Shown here: piece by piece, positions 1 to 8,283 of the stretch
How positions within the stretch are numbered: position 1 is the first letter of the stretch
Layout: each line of letters begins with the position of its first letter
NCBI RefSeq assembly: GCF_001908725.1
Contig: NZ_CP018725.1
Coordinates: forward strand, 992,001 to 1,056,000
DNA length: 64,000 nt
From: Xanthomonas vesicatoria ATCC 35937
GTDB lineage: Bacteria; Pseudomonadota; Gammaproteobacteria; Xanthomonadales; Xanthomonadaceae
Reading direction: 5' to 3'
Position numbers and translations under genes: made by a program
Notes under the pieces: generated by a model
Told to the model about the DNA's origin: nothing
The model's input: only the letters and a program-made list of their open reading frames with translations
Databases searched by the model: none

Positions 1-33
1 GCGCGCCGCCTCGAAATTACCCGTCGCCTTCAT
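1..33 (-). CDS. nuoE: NADH-quinone oxidoreductase subunit E (5' end only)
   Basis: Only the first 11 codons (reading [11 protein letters not shown]) lie in the window; the rest is beyond the left edge. The ATG overlaps the TGA stop of nuoD as ATGA, so translation is probably coupled. Identity is inferred from position after nuoD in the conserved nuoA-N order rather than from the short peptide. NuoE is the thioredoxin-like [2Fe-2S] subunit of the peripheral arm of complex I. Confidence 0.75.
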   Translation of the reverse strand, partial: MKATGNFEAAR

Positions 34-1337
34 CGGTCAACCTCACCGAAAACCAAATCGTAAGTACCGATCATCGCCACGACGTCGGCCAGCAAATAGC
101 CACGCACCACCGCGTCCATCGACGACAGATGCGCAAAGCCCGGCGCGCGCAGATGCACGCGGAACGGCTTGTTGGCGCCATCGGACATCAGGTAGCAGCC
201 AAACTCACCCTTGGGCGCTTCGACCGCGCTGTAGGTTTCGCCGGCTGGCACGCAGTAGCCTTCACTGAACAGCTTGAAGTGATGGATCAGCGCTTCCATG
301 TCGTCCTTCATGCCTTCGCGGCTTGGCGGAGCGACCTTGAAATTGGTGACCATGACTGGGCCAGGATTGGCCTTCAGCCACTTCACGCACTGCTTGATGA
401 TGCGGTTGGATTCGCGCATCTCGGCCACGCGCACCAGATAACGGTCGTAGCAATCGCCGTTGGTGCCGACAGGAATATCGAAATCCACCGAGTCGTACTT
501 GGCGTACGGCTGCTTCTTGCGCAGATCCCACTCGATGCCCGAACCACGCAGCATCGGGCCGGTCATGCCCCAGGCACGCGCCAGATCCGGGCTAATGATG
601 CCCACATCCACGGTGCGCTGCTTCCAGATACGGTTATCGGTCAGCAGCGTTTCGTATTCGTCCACGCGCGCCGGGAAGGTGTTGGTGAACTCCTCCAGGA
701 AGTCCAGCAGCGTGCCCTCGCGACCGGCGTTGCGCTTCTTCAGCGCCCCACCCTTGTGCCAGCGAGACTCTTTGTACTGCGGCATGCGGTCGGGCAGATC
801 GCGGTAGACGCCGCCGGGACGGTAGTAGGCCGCGTGCATGCGCGCGCCGCTGACCGCCTCGTAGACGTCCATCAATTCTTCGCGCTCGCGGAATGCGTAG
901 AGCATCACCGCCATCGCGCCCAGATCGAGCGCGTTGGAACCGACCCACATCAGGTGGTTCTTGATGCGGGTGATCTCGTCGAACATGGTACGAATGTACT
1001 GTGCGCGCTCGGGCGCTTCGATCCCCATCAGGGACTCGATCGCGCGCACATAAGCGTGCTCGTTGCACATCATCGACACGTAATCCAGGCGGTCCATGTA
1101 CGGAACCGACTGGTTGAACGGCTTGGACTCGGCCAGCTTCTCGGTGCCACGGTGCAGCAGGCCGATATGCGGATCGGCGCGCACCACGGTCTCGCCGTCC
1201 ATTTCCAGGATCAGGCGCAGCACGCCGTGCGCCGCAGGATGCTGCGGGCCGAAGTTCATCGTGTAGTTGCGGATTTCCTGCTTGCTTTCAACAGGATTGC
1301 TCGCGAAGGCATCGGTTGCCTGGCGGAACTCACTCAC
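30..1337 (-). CDS. nuoD: NADH-quinone oxidoreductase subunit D
   Basis: This is the 49-kDa subunit of complex I, which forms the quinone-binding cavity with NuoB in the peripheral arm. The 435-residue product has the family's N-terminal signature ([15 protein letters not shown], about residues 27-41), the [12 protein letters not shown] segment and the C-terminal [13 protein letters not shown] stretch. Length is normal for a stand-alone NuoD, not a NuoCD fusion. The start is GTG, overlapping the nuoC stop as GTGA, and the stop overlaps nuoE as ATGA. It sits in the minus-strand nuoA-B-C-D-E run, so it is probably expressed from one complex I transcript. Confidence 0.97.
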   Translation of the reverse strand: MSEFRQATDAFASNPVESKQEIRNYTMNFGPQHPAAHGVLRLILEMDGETVVRADPHIGLLHRGTEKLAESKPFNQSVPYMDRLDYVSMMCNEHAYVRAIESLMGIEAPERAQYIRTMFDEITRIKNHLMWVGSNALDLGAMAVMLYAFREREELMDVYEAVSGARMHAAYYRPGGVYRDLPDRMPQYKESRWHKGGALKKRNAGREGTLLDFLEEFTNTFPARVDEYETLLTDNRIWKQRTVDVGIISPDLARAWGMTGPMLRGSGIEWDLRKKQPYAKYDSVDFDIPVGTNGDCYDRYLVRVAEMRESNRIIKQCVKWLKANPGPVMVTNFKVAPPSREGMKDDMEALIHHFKLFSEGYCVPAGETYSAVEAPKGEFGCYLMSDGANKPFRVHLRAPGFAHLSSMDAVVRGYLLADVVAMIGTYDLVFGEVDR

Positions 1338-2086
1338 TTGGCAGTCTCCGACTTGCCCACTTCACCAGCGGCAGTCTCATAACGGGCATCGTCGCGAATC
1401 ACGCGCGGCACACCGACGCGCGGCTCGACCGAGGTCACCGGTTCGTACACCACACGCTTGCGCTCTTCGTCGTAACGCACTTCGACGTTGCCGATCAGCG
1501 GGAAATCCTTGCGGAACGGATGGCCGACGAATCCGTAGTCGGTCAGGATGCGGCGCAGGTCAGGGTGGCCGTCGAACACGATGCCGAACAGGTCGAACGC
1601 TTCGCGCTCGAACCAGTTTACGCCCGGCCAGATGTCTGTCACCGACGCCACCACCGGCACTTGTTCGTCCGGGGCGTAGCAACGCACACGCAGACGCTGA
1701 TTGTGCTGGTAGGAAATGAGTTGCGCGACCACCGCAAAGCGCTGCTTGGGCATGTGCTGCGGATGTGCACCGGTGGAGCTTTCCTGGCTGGGGAATTCCC
1801 CCCAACCGAAGCGGCCGACGGCCTTGCCTTCGACACCGCGGCTGAAGCCCTGCGACGACACGTCGGCGGTATCCCACTCGTCGCTGCCGTAACCCAGGTA
1901 ATCGACGCCGCACAGGTCGCTGAGCTGCTCGAAACCGAGCTCGTCGCGCAGCGCCAGACAGGTGGCGTGCCAATCTGCCGCGGCGACTTCCAGTGTCACC
2001 TCGCCGCGCGGCAATGCCACGGCGATCTGCGCACCGGCGAAACGTGCCGCAAGTCGGTCAGTGAAGGAAGATGCTTGCTCTGCCAT
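1334..2086 (-). CDS. nuoC: NADH-quinone oxidoreductase subunit C
   Basis: This is the 30-kDa subunit of complex I, a structural part of the hydrophilic arm next to NuoB and NuoD. The product has 250 residues. The recognisable core is the [20 protein letters not shown] region near residues 155-175, followed by [12 protein letters not shown], both typical of the respiratory-chain 30-kDa family. An ATG start at 2086 follows nuoB after a 36-base gap, and the stop overlaps the GTG of nuoD. The tail beyond about residue 200 is a charged, variable extension. Confidence 0.96.
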   Translation of the reverse strand: MAEQASSFTDRLAARFAGAQIAVALPRGEVTLEVAAADWHATCLALRDELGFEQLSDLCGVDYLGYGSDEWDTADVSSQGFSRGVEGKAVGRFGWGEFPSQESSTGAHPQHMPKQRFAVVAQLISYQHNQRLRVRCYAPDEQVPVVASVTDIWPGVNWFEREAFDLFGIVFDGHPDLRRILTDYGFVGHPFRKDFPLIGNVEVRYDEERKRVVYEPVTSVEPRVGVPRVIRDDARYETAAGEVGKSETAK

Positions 2087-2122
2087 GGGGGCTTGGCTGC
2101 TCTCGGTAGGAGAAGACGGGTG

Positions 2123-2677
2123 TCAGCGCGCGATCGTCTGGGTACGCCAGATCTTCTTCTGCAGCTGCAAGATGCCGTAGACCAGCGCCTCGGCGGTCGG
2201 CGGGCAGCCCGGGACATAGATGTCCACCGGCACGATGCGATCGCAACCGCGCACCACCGAATACGAATAGTGATAGTAGCCGCCGCCATTGGCGCAGCTG
2301 CCCATCGAGATGACCCACTTGGGATCCGGCATCTGGTCATAGACCTTGCGCAGCGCCGGAGCCATCTTGTTGACCAGGGTACCTGCAACGATCATGACGT
2401 CGGATTGGCGCGGCGACGGGCGGAACACCACGCCGTAACGATCCAGGTCCAGACGCGAGGCGCCGGCATGCATCATTTCGACTGCGCAGCAAGCCAGACC
2501 GAAGGTCATCGGCCACATCGAGCCGGTACGCGCCCAGTTCAGCAGCGCGTCGACGCTGGTGGTCACATAGCCCTTTTCGAGCAGCGGGTTTTCGCCGTCC
2601 GGGCGCAGGATGTCTTCCACCCGGCCTTCCGGCATCGGGTTGGTCATCAGACGATCCAGGGTCTGAATCACTCCCAT
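2123..2677 (-). CDS. nuoB: NADH-quinone oxidoreductase subunit B
   Basis: This is the 20-kDa (PSST-type) subunit, which carries the terminal [4Fe-4S] cluster N2 that passes electrons to quinone. The 184-residue product shows the cluster ligands: adjacent cysteines in [11 protein letters not shown], one in [10 protein letters not shown] and one in [12 protein letters not shown]. The frame stays open far upstream, but the ATG at 2677 ([10 protein letters not shown]) matches the usual NuoB length. This start overlaps the end of nuoA by 10 bases, which suggests coupled translation. Confidence 0.97.
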   Translation of the reverse strand: MGVIQTLDRLMTNPMPEGRVEDILRPDGENPLLEKGYVTTSVDALLNWARTGSMWPMTFGLACCAVEMMHAGASRLDLDRYGVVFRPSPRQSDVMIVAGTLVNKMAPALRKVYDQMPDPKWVISMGSCANGGGYYHYSYSVVRGCDRIVPVDIYVPGCPPTAEALVYGILQLQKKIWRTQTIAR

Positions 2678-3024
2678 TCCAGCGCTCCCTTCTTCCACAC
2701 GTAGATAAAGCCGAGGAACAACATGCCGACGAACAGACCCATGGTGACCAGCGAACGTGCGCCGATCTCCATGAACACCTGTGTCCACGGCACGATGAAG
2801 ATGATTTCCAGGTCGAACACGATGAACTGGATCGCGATGAGGTAGTAGCGCACATCGAACTTCATGCGCGCGTCTTCGAATGCCTCGAAGCCACACTCGT
2901 ACGGCGAAAGCTTGCGCGCGTCCGGGCTGCGCGGAGCGAGGAACCGACCAATCAACATCAGCACGATGCCGATACCGGTGGCGACGATCAGAAACAGCAG
3001 ACTCGGCAAATATTCGGCCAGCAC
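2668..3024 (-). CDS. nuoA: NADH-quinone oxidoreductase subunit A
   Basis: This is the small membrane subunit of complex I and the first gene of the operon. With the GTG at 3024 (reading [11 protein letters not shown]) the product has 118 residues. It has three hydrophobic segments and the conserved loop [12 protein letters not shown], including the ECG(F/S) motif. A purine-rich AAGAGAG lies just upstream of the GTG and may be the ribosome site. The longer open frame would add about 35 residues with no family resemblance. The operon promoter should lie between this gene and the tRNA-Leu at 3130-3214, unless both are co-transcribed. Confidence 0.93.
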   Translation of the reverse strand: MLAEYLPSLLFLIVATGIGIVLMLIGRFLAPRSPDARKLSPYECGFEAFEDARMKFDVRYYLIAIQFIVFDLEIIFIVPWTQVFMEIGARSLVTMGLFVGMLFLGFIYVWKKGALEWE

Positions 3025-3129
3025 AGCGATTCTCTCTTGCCTCTGCCCGCACGCGCCGCGTGCCGGCATGGGGTATAGGCAGACCCTGCGCGCGACACGT
3101 CGCGATGCGCAGGAACTGCAGCCAAACAA

Positions 3130-3214
3130 TGGTGCCCAAGAGGGGACTCGAACCCCTACGACCTAAGTCGCTACCACCTCAAGGTAGTGCGTCTACCAAT
3201 TCCGCCACCTGGGC
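3130..3214 (-). tRNA. tRNA-Leu (anticodon GAG)
   Basis: The minus strand folds as a long-variable-arm tRNA: acceptor GCCCAGG pairing with the CTTGGGC end, a perfect 5-bp anticodon stem CTACC/GGTAG around the loop TTGAGGT (anticodon GAG), a variable arm, a T-arm with GGTTCGAGTCC, and an encoded CCA tail at 3132-3130. It is 85 nt, as expected for class II tRNA-Leu. It sits between secG and nuoA in the same orientation. Confidence 0.97.
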
Positions 3215-3263
3215 ATACGTTGCGCCGCTGGGCATCCCAGTGCGCAGCGTATTGTAACCGGCT

Positions 3264-3737
3264 TCAGCGTTTTTGTGCTGGTTCTGAAGCGTTTTCTTCG
3301 CTGGGCGCGGGCGTCGACGGCGCAGGTGCAGACTGCACCGGTGCAGCAGCGGGTGTGGCGGCAGGAGCAGACTGCGACGGAGCGGTCGGTACCGCACCGG
3401 CGGCAGGCGCCTGCGGCAACGGCTGAGTCAGCTCACCGGCCGCAGCCGGCGCCGGGGTGGCGGACTGCGACATCACACCCAGGTTCTGATCGGTCGGACG
3501 GGCGCCGTGCGTGGCGTACCACGCCATGAACAGGCTGATGCTGAAGAACACCACCGCCAGCCACTTGGTCGACTTGGACAGGAAGTTCGACGCTCCCTGT
3601 GAACCGAACACCGTGCCCGACGCGCCCGCGCCGAAGCCGGACCCGGCTGCTGCACCCGCGCCACGCTGCATCAGGATCAGCGCAATCATCGCCAGGGCGA
3701 CCAGCACGTAGACCACATTGAGGATCAACATCAGCAT
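3264..3737 (-). CDS. secG: Preprotein translocase subunit SecG
   Basis: SecG is the small inner-membrane partner of SecYE that assists protein translocation. The N-terminal half has the two expected hydrophobic segments (about residues 2-20 and 55-73) separated by a glycine-rich loop, GAGAAAGSGFGAGASGTVFGS. From about residue 90 onward there is a long alanine/proline/serine-rich tail that makes the protein 157 residues, versus about 110 in E. coli; this tail is low complexity. The gene lies between tpiA and tRNA-Leu, a conserved gammaproteobacterial order. The ATG at 3737 is used; a second in-frame ATG lies two codons downstream. Confidence 0.93.
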   Translation of the reverse strand: MLMLILNVVYVLVALAMIALILMQRGAGAAAGSGFGAGASGTVFGSQGASNFLSKSTKWLAVVFFSISLFMAWYATHGARPTDQNLGVMSQSATPAPAAAGELTQPLPQAPAAGAVPTAPSQSAPAATPAAAPVQSAPAPSTPAPSEENASEPAQKR

Positions 3738-3770
3738 TTCGAAATCCGTCCCCGGACAAAACTTAATGGG

Positions 3771-4526
3771 TTAACAAGCGGCCGCCGCACGCGCAATGGC
3801 CAGGAAATCTTCGGCCACCAAGGAGGCGCCTCCGACAAGTCCGCCATCGACATCAGGCTGTGCAAACAGCTTGCTGGCGTTGTCGGGCTTGACACTCCCC
3901 CCATACAGGATGGGCAGAGAGTCGGCAATTCTAGCATCCGCCTTCGCGACTTCGCCACGCAGGAAGGCGTGCACGGCTTGCGCCTGCTCCGGACTGGCGG
4001 TGCGTCCGGTCCCGATCGCCCAGATCGGCTCATAAGCCAACACCGCATGGGCAAACCCCTCGCTGCCGACCAAGGCCAGCACCGGCTCGAGCTGGGCACG
4101 TAGGATTGCCTCAGTCTGACCGGCTTCACGCTGCTCCAGCGATTCGCCCACGCACAGCACCGGGATCAGCCCGGCGTGGATGGCCGCGGCAAATTTGCGC
4201 GCCACCAGCTCACTACTCTCCTGGTGGTACTGGCGACGCTCGGAGTGGCCGACCAGCCCGTACTCGGCGCCGACATCCACCAACATCGTCGCCGAGACCT
4301 CGCCCGTGTAGGCGCCCTTCTCGTTGCTGCTGACGTCCTGGGCTCCGAAGGACAGGTGATGTGCCTCGAAATCCTCGATCAGGTCGCCGAGGTAAGGCAG
4401 TGGCGGCAGGATGACGACATCGACACCCTCCAGGGGCATGTGCGCGGCAACCTGGGCCACCAGGTCGGTGGCGAAGGTGCGGCTGCCATGCAGCTTCCAA
4501 TTTCCGGCAACGATCTTTCGACGCAT
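3771..4526 (-). CDS. tpiA: Triosephosphate isomerase
   Basis: TpiA interconverts dihydroxyacetone phosphate and glyceraldehyde 3-phosphate in glycolysis and gluconeogenesis. The catalytic set is complete: Lys11 in GNWKLHG, the electrophile His94 in GHSERR, and the base Glu166 in AYEPIWAIGTG, followed by the phosphate-gripping GGSVKPDN loop. Length is 251 residues, standard for the family. The ATG at 4526 (MRRKIVAGNW) was chosen because the open frame upstream encodes unrelated sequence. It is the first gene of the tpiA-secG-tRNA-nuo run and is divergent from the dehydrogenase at 4639. Confidence 0.97.
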   Translation of the reverse strand: MRRKIVAGNWKLHGSRTFATDLVAQVAAHMPLEGVDVVILPPLPYLGDLIEDFEAHHLSFGAQDVSSNEKGAYTGEVSATMLVDVGAEYGLVGHSERRQYHQESSELVARKFAAAIHAGLIPVLCVGESLEQREAGQTEAILRAQLEPVLALVGSEGFAHAVLAYEPIWAIGTGRTASPEQAQAVHAFLRGEVAKADARIADSLPILYGGSVKPDNASKLFAQPDVDGGLVGGASLVAEDFLAIARAAAAC

Positions 4527-4638
4527 CAGGCGCAGGTTCCTGAGTTGAAGACAGGCGACAGAATAGCCCATGGCCTGGCGGCAACCGGCACACTTCTGTC
4601 CGCCACATGTCCCATCCCTCCCCAAACAGGAACCTGCC

Positions 4639-5439
4639 ATGTCCGTTTCACCTGTCTTCGCGCTGGTCACCGGTGCCTCCAGCGGCATCGGCCGCGAGAT
4701 TGCGCGGGCGTATGCCAAGCGGGGCGTGCCGCTGATCCTGAGCGCACGCCGGGTGGATCGACTGCAGGCCTTGGCCGCCGAACTGGGCGCGCAGGTGCGG
4801 GTGGAGGTGCTGCCGGCCGACCTAGCCGACCCCGCGGCGGTCGAGGCGCTGGTAACGCAGATCCAGCGCAATGGCTGGACGGTGGGCACGCTGGTCAACA
4901 ACGCCGGCTACGGCGTGCCGGGCCGTTACCTGCACAACGACTGGGCCACGCATGCGCGCTTTCTGCAGGTGATGATCGGCGCGGTGTGCGAGCTGACCTG
5001 GCGGTTGTTGCCGATGATCCGCGCCAGCGGCCAGGGACGCATTCTCAACGTCGCTTCATTTGCCGCGCTCACGCCCAGTGCCGACGGGCAGACGCTCTAT
5101 GCGGCGAGCAAGAGCTTCATGCTGCGCTTCAGCGAGTCGCTGGCGCTGGAGAACGCCGATTGCGCGGTGAAGGTGTGCGCGCTATGTCCGGGCTTTGCGT
5201 GGTCGGAATTCCACGACGTCACCGGCACCCGCGAGGCGATGTCCACCCTACCCGGCTGGGCCTGGCTGCAGGCCGATGCGGTTGCCGAATACGGCATCGC
5301 CGCACTGGAGCGCGGCCAGGTGCTTGCGGTGCCGGGTTGGCGCTATCGGCTGGTCAATGCCGCTCTGCGCCTGCTGCCGCATTCAATGGCACTGCGGCTG
5401 ATGGCGCGCGGCTCGCATCGGGTGCGGCCGCTGGAGTAA
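4639..5439 (+). CDS. Short-chain dehydrogenase/reductase (SDR family)
   Basis: This is a classical SDR of 266 residues. It has the cofactor-binding TGASSGIG near the N-terminus, the NNAG motif (LVNNAGYGV), a catalytic serine in VASFAAL and the YxxxK pair in LYAASKSF. The basic residues after the second strand (SARRVDRL) favour NADP(H), an inference. The substrate cannot be deduced. The ATG at 4639 is preceded by ACAGGA at good spacing, whereas the longer frame has no resemblance to the family. It is transcribed divergently from tpiA across about 110 bases. Confidence 0.9.
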   Translation: MSVSPVFALVTGASSGIGREIARAYAKRGVPLILSARRVDRLQALAAELGAQVRVEVLPADLADPAAVEALVTQIQRNGWTVGTLVNNAGYGVPGRYLHNDWATHARFLQVMIGAVCELTWRLLPMIRASGQGRILNVASFAALTPSADGQTLYAASKSFMLRFSESLALENADCAVKVCALCPGFAWSEFHDVTGTREAMSTLPGWAWLQADAVAEYGIAALERGQVLAVPGWRYRLVNAALRLLPHSMALRLMARGSHRVRPLE

Positions 5440-5480
5440 GCGCGCATACCTCCTAAGTAAGAAGCGCTGAAGCGACGTGT

Positions 5481-5497
5481 ACGACCCAAGAGGGTCG
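5481..5497. other. Short perfect hairpin between SDR and membrane protein genes
   Basis: ACGACCC and GGGTCGT form a 7-bp stem around the loop AAGA, 41 bases after the SDR stop. No T-run follows, so it is not a convincing intrinsic terminator. It could be an mRNA-end stabiliser, or part of the leader of the next gene, whose ATG is 40 bases downstream. Confidence 0.4.
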
Positions 5498-5536
5498 TCG
5501 CATGACATCACCATCAAGGACACGAGCAAAAAAGCG

Positions 5537-6934
5537 ATGATTAGGTTTGACACAACACCCGTATATGCACCAGCAGCAACACGCAATGATTCACGGTTAC
5601 TTCCATTCATCGTTGCCACTGTGATCTTTTTCGCAGTCCAACTAATCATTGAAGCGAGGGATTTTACAGGCGACGCCGGCGCTTACTGGGCAATAAGCTC
5701 AGCCATCATCGACGGTGCCTTTCCGCAAACGATCAGGGGTTACGTCTACCCGCTCCTACTTACCCCCTTCCGGCTCGTCTTCAATCACTCACCGCCCGCA
5801 GGGCTACTTTTTCTAAAAATAGGGCAATCAGTCTGGTATGCCTACGCATTCTCCATATTAATCCCGAACCTCTACGGGTCAATATTTGGCGGAAAAATCT
5901 CTACCACCAGAAGGCTCGTCCCATCGTTTCTCGTTGCATCAGTATTCCCGGGGCTGATTTCCTATCCATTAAGCGATGCACCATCGCTTGTATTTATGGC
6001 ACTGTCCTTGCACATAACGGTGAAATCAATCAGGTCAAAGTCATTCTACGGATTATTCGCCGCAGGACTGACCTGCTATCTGACATACAACATTAGAACC
6101 ATCTATCTATTTTCATTCATTGCACTCGCCATCGTTGCCGCAACGTTTTTTGCGAATAGCGTTCAACGCAGGACTTTCGCGCTCTTAATATTTTTTGCAG
6201 GCTCACTGCTGGGCGCTGTGCCACAGATGGCAATCAACTACACACACCACGCCACTTTATCACCGCTCGTGGTGACAGATGTCCGAGGCGCATCACTTTT
6301 TGTCAGGCAGTTGACTTGGGGCATGGTCGTTGATAGGTATGAAACCTACATCGACCCCATCACCGGAAAGGCAACTCCGACCTTCTATGCCAACGAGCGA
6401 GGCGCGGCAGTATTGGAGAAGAATGGCGGGTTTGTGGTCAACCAGTCCTTCGCGAAGATATTGGCACTGATGGCGGACCACCCCATCACGTTCGCTCAGA
6501 TCTATCTGCGCCATGCCGCCTCAGCCCTCGACGTCAGGGATGGCGAGGTCTATACCAAGCAACCATCCGCCGAGAAAAATTCACGATCGATCCTTTTCCT
6601 TATCATCGTCAGCCTTGGCATCACTCAACTGGGCAAAGCCATCCTTTTCGCACAATCCCAGCAGTCTGTGAGCGCAAGGATACTATGCACCTTAACTTTG
6701 GTCGCACCCTGTGTGGCTATCATTCCTGGCGCAATCGAGACGAGATTTTTTCTCCCCCTTCATTGCCTGGCATATTGTGCATTGGCGTTTCAAGATTTTA
6801 GTAAGAAGGCGCTCATTATCCAACTAGGATTGGCGGCGCTCTTGACCGCAGGCGTTTATTCTTTCGTTGCGGAGTCTGTCAAAAGTCCGATTCATGCTCG
6901 ACCCGAGTCATATATCCTCGACAACGCGCGTTGA
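5537..6934 (+). CDS. Polytopic membrane protein, possible GT-C-type glycosyltransferase
   Basis: The 465-residue product is dominated by roughly ten to twelve hydrophobic segments. A short soluble loop near the N-terminus contains GDAGAYW, resembling the acidic first-loop motif of GT-C membrane glycosyltransferases; that assignment is weak. The gene is visibly more AT-rich than its neighbours and uses many A/T-ending codons and TTT/AAA runs, suggesting acquisition from outside. A GTG 20 codons upstream (5477) is possible, but the ATG at 5537 avoids the hairpin region. No partner glycan genes lie next to it. I do not recognise a specific orthologue. Confidence 0.65.
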   Translation: MIRFDTTPVYAPAATRNDSRLLPFIVATVIFFAVQLIIEARDFTGDAGAYWAISSAIIDGAFPQTIRGYVYPLLLTPFRLVFNHSPPAGLLFLKIGQSVWYAYAFSILIPNLYGSIFGGKISTTRRLVPSFLVASVFPGLISYPLSDAPSLVFMALSLHITVKSIRSKSFYGLFAAGLTCYLTYNIRTIYLFSFIALAIVAATFFANSVQRRTFALLIFFAGSLLGAVPQMAINYTHHATLSPLVVTDVRGASLFVRQLTWGMVVDRYETYIDPITGKATPTFYANERGAAVLEKNGGFVVNQSFAKILALMADHPITFAQIYLRHAASALDVRDGEVYTKQPSAEKNSRSILFLIIVSLGITQLGKAILFAQSQQSVSARILCTLTLVAPCVAIIPGAIETRFFLPLHCLAYCALAFQDFSKKALIIQLGLAALLTAGVYSFVAESVKSPIHARPESYILDNAR

Positions 6935-6985
6935 ATTCGATTTAACCACTGAGCGCTGCGAGATGCGGCATTCCGTCTCCGCGCC

Positions 6986-7411
6986 TCAGTGATTGACGAT
7001 CTCGCCATGCATGGCGGCCAGCCGTGCCAACAGGCGGTTCTGGGTGCGGCGCGGGATCTTTTGTTGATCCATTGCCCAATTGAGATCTTCGACCAGGGCG
7101 TTGAAATCGCCCTCGCGGATGGCCAGATGCGCATGCGCCTGTTGCATCGATTTGGCCGTATCCGGGCATGGGCCGTCGGCGACGTGGCAGAACTTTTGCA
7201 CCAAGCGCGCGTTAAGCATGACGATGTTGACCCGCGCAAACTTGTCGACGATCCGTTGATCGTCGGCAATGCGCGACAACATCGTTTCCACCAACGTCTC
7301 GATGCCGGCCTGCCCACCGAGTTCGTCGTACAGCGTGGGACGCGGCTGCGTTGTGGCGCAGGCACTCAAGCTCAGCGCGCATAGCAGGGACCACCGCAGC
7401 CATCGATTCAT
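6986..7411 (-). CDS. Exported lipoprotein-type group 1 truncated hemoglobin
   Basis: The 141-residue product begins with a signal peptide ending in a lipobox-like LSACA (Cys18), so it is predicted to be a periplasm-facing lipoprotein. The rest resembles a 2-on-2 globin: LYDELGG near residue 27 and the proximal-histidine region SMQQAHAHLAI, with His93 as the likely haem ligand. The usual YxGR segment before that helix is replaced by GPCPDTAKSM, and Cys75/Cys81 could form a disulfide in the periplasm. It is the last gene of a four-gene overlapping set; its ATG shares one base with the upstream stop. Gas sensing or detoxification is inference. Confidence 0.85.
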   Translation of the reverse strand: MNRWLRWSLLCALSLSACATTQPRPTLYDELGGQAGIETLVETMLSRIADDQRIVDKFARVNIVMLNARLVQKFCHVADGPCPDTAKSMQQAHAHLAIREGDFNALVEDLNWAMDQQKIPRRTQNRLLARLAAMHGEIVNH

Positions 7412-8283
7412 CAGAACGCCACCTGCAAGGAAAGATACGGGCCGCGCTGGTTGGTCAGCGTGGCGATATCGCCAAGATCAGCCCAGGCTGCGGTCAGCGA
7501 TACGTGCTTGTTGGGGAACCAGGCGACAAAACCGTCCGCCCAGGCCTGCTCGCGCGCAAAGCCCAGATTGTCCGGCTTGTCGCGATATTCCACACCGACC
7601 ACCCACGACGGCGACAGCACGACCGCAGCGCTGGCCTCAGCGACAAGCCGATACCCATTGCGACGGTCGCCGCCAAAGCCGAGCAGTCCGGTCTGATTGG
7701 CGCGGGTCGCGCGCAACGTGCCGTTGAGCAGCAATTGATAGCCTCCGGCGCCTTGCAGCAAGAGTCTGCTGGCGCTGACGTATACATCGGTACCGTGGTC
7801 GTCGCGCGCACCGATCGCCAGCGGCAGCGTGCCATCGCGCAGGCGTTTGTACTGCACGCCGGCGCTGACTTGCGGGCCACGCCCGTAGACCAGATCGCCG
7901 TACACGCGCAGCTTGGCGCCGAAGACGTCCTGGCCAAGCGCGTTCCACGGCAACGCAAGACGATCCTGCAAGGTACCCAGGTCCAGGCGCTGGCGCGCGA
8001 GCGACAGTTCCAGCCGGTTACCGACCGTCAGCGCAGCGCCTTGTACATCGAGCCGGTAATCGCCGCTGTCGACATGCGTGGCAAACAGCACAGTGCCGAG
8101 CTCATCGCGTGTGCCGTAACCGGACAGCGTAGCCCACGGCACGATGCCGCCACCGCTGCTGCCTTCGATCATCGACACACCGCCTGTGGCAAGCAAGCGC
8201 CCGTCTCCGGCGATGCCATGTGCTGGCAATAGCGCGCTACACAGCGCTGCTGAGACATACGCGACGCGCAGGCCAGCCTTCAT
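7411..8283 (-). CDS. DUF3034-like envelope protein
   Basis: The 290-residue product has a signal peptide (cleavage probably after HGIAG) and then repeated short amphipathic strands such as YQLLLNGTLRATR and PYLSLQVAF. The C-terminal aromatic residue is typical of outer-membrane beta-barrels. It resembles the DUF3034 family from memory; function is unknown. The ATG at 8283 overlaps the GGDEF-EAL stop as ATGA; an upstream in-frame extension lacks signal-peptide character. In this operon it could be the outer-membrane component of the exported cupredoxin/globin set, which is an inference. Confidence 0.75.
   Translation of the reverse strand: MKAGLRVAYVSAALCSALLPAHGIAGDGRLLATGGVSMIEGSSGGGIVPWATLSGYGTRDELGTVLFATHVDSGDYRLDVQGAALTVGNRLELSLARQRLDLGTLQDRLALPWNALGQDVFGAKLRVYGDLVYGRGPQVSAGVQYKRLRDGTLPLAIGARDDHGTDVYVSASRLLLQGAGGYQLLLNGTLRATRANQTGLLGFGGDRRNGYRLVAEASAAVVLSPSWVVGVEYRDKPDNLGFAREQAWADGFVAWFPNKHVSLTAAWADLGDIATLTNQRGPYLSLQVAF

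Noticed and set aside
129..1382. A 417-codon open frame antisense to nuoD
   Set aside because: It is a typical shadow frame in GC-rich DNA: its codon pattern mirrors nuoD, it is His/Ala/Val-rich and it has no ribosome site.
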